Part shown: in pieces, positions 21,576 to 21,854 of the stretch
Position numbering within the stretch: the stretch's first letter is position 1
Layout of the letters: each line of letters starts with the position of its first letter
Source: Cyclobacteriaceae bacterium
Lineage (GTDB): Bacteria; Bacteroidota; Bacteroidia; Cytophagales; Cyclobacteriaceae
NCBI GenBank assembly: GCA_029861825.1
Contig: JAOTYN010000012.1
Location: forward strand, 1 to 21,854
Direction of reading: 5' to 3'
Length of the DNA stretch: 21,854 nucleotides
Made by a program: the position numbers and the translations under genes
Notes under the pieces: model-generated
Database searches by the model: none
The model's input: only the letters and a program-made list of their open reading frames with translations
What the model was told of the DNA's origin: nothing

Positions 21576-21854
21576 ATGTTTCCAGAGTATGACATTGTAG
21601 TGGTTGGAGCCGGACATGCCGGATGTGAAGCAGCTGCAGCAGCCGCCAATATGGGTTCTAAGGTGCTTTTGGCCACCATGAATATGAATACTATAGCCCA
21701 AATGTCCTGCAACCCGGCTATGGGAGGCGTAGCCAAAGGACAAATCGTACGAGAAATAGACGCCTTGGGGGGGCAATCGGGGATTGTGTCGGATATGAGT
21801 ATGATTCAGTTCCGCATGCTCAATAAATCCAAAGGACCGGCCATGTGGAGTCCG
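21576..21854 (+). CDS. mnmG: tRNA uridine-5-carboxymethylaminomethyl modification enzyme MnmG, 5' part
   Basis: The first 93 codons of MnmG (GidA), cut by the right edge. With MnmE it makes the (c)mnm5 modification on U34 of several tRNAs, using FAD. The FAD-binding dinucleotide loop VVVGAGHAGCEAA (Gly11, Gly13, Gly16) is intact, followed by the family signature TIAQMSCNPAMGGVAKGQIVREIDALGG. The ATG at 21576 matches the usual start. mnmG lies beside oriC in many bacteria, which agrees with the two parS sites directly upstream. Confidence 0.97.
   Translation, partial: MFPEYDIVVVGAGHAGCEAAAAAANMGSKVLLATMNMNTIAQMSCNPAMGGVAKGQIVREIDALGGQSGIVSDMSMIQFRMLNKSKGPAMWSP

Overview
The window looks like a chromosomal segment of a free-living member of the Bacteroidota. 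The evidence is a type IX secretion (T9SS) C-terminal sorting domain, a GldJ-type lipoprotein, the phylum-restricted families DUF1501-T9SS, DUF2911 and DUF4175, several exact TAnnTTTG -7 boxes, and little Shine-Dalgarno signal. Nothing in the sequence fixes the order or genus. There is no tRNA, rRNA, CRISPR array, transposase or phage gene.

Layout. (1) 1-3045: the 3' end of a secreted DUF1501 protein with a T9SS tail, then a tightly packed minus-strand run: VOC protein, DUF2461, two tandem TfoX_N-fold proteins and an exported DinB-like protein. (2) 3208-7629: a helical 485-aa protein; a two-gene unit (predicted outer-membrane barrel plus S41 peptidase lipoprotein, overlapping TAATG); and a secreted DUF2911 protein. 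The two-gene unit lies between two copies of a 110-144 bp direct repeat. The second copy holds four TTAAC words exactly 10 bp apart, and a 16-bp perfect inverted repeat precedes the DUF2911 gene. (3) 7745-10497: small proteins of unknown function, a membrane-bound transglutaminase-like protein and YccF. A 402-bp gap here holds a strong minus-strand terminator, a short minus-strand ORF and three DnaA-box-like words. (4) 10517-17254: an orphan cytochrome oxidase subunit III, mfd (transcription-repair coupling), gldJ-like, comF and a 116-aa protein divergent from it. (5) 17365-21854: a probable operon of a giant coiled-coil DUF4175 protein, an RsbW-like ATPase and ybeY, then two perfect 16-bp parS palindromes and the start of mnmG (gidA).

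The parS pair next to mnmG is the clearest chromosome-level signal: it suggests the window lies in the origin-proximal, ParB-bound domain. The DnaA-box-like cluster about 12 kb away is a weaker hint in the same direction. Several genes appear to have TTG starts that lie inside TAnnTTTG promoter boxes; I moved those starts downstream. The least explained parts are the repeat-flanked barrel/peptidase unit with its phased TTAAC array, the minus-strand transcript candidate in the 402-bp gap, and a sigma-54-like promoter ahead of the small-membrane-protein/YccF pair.
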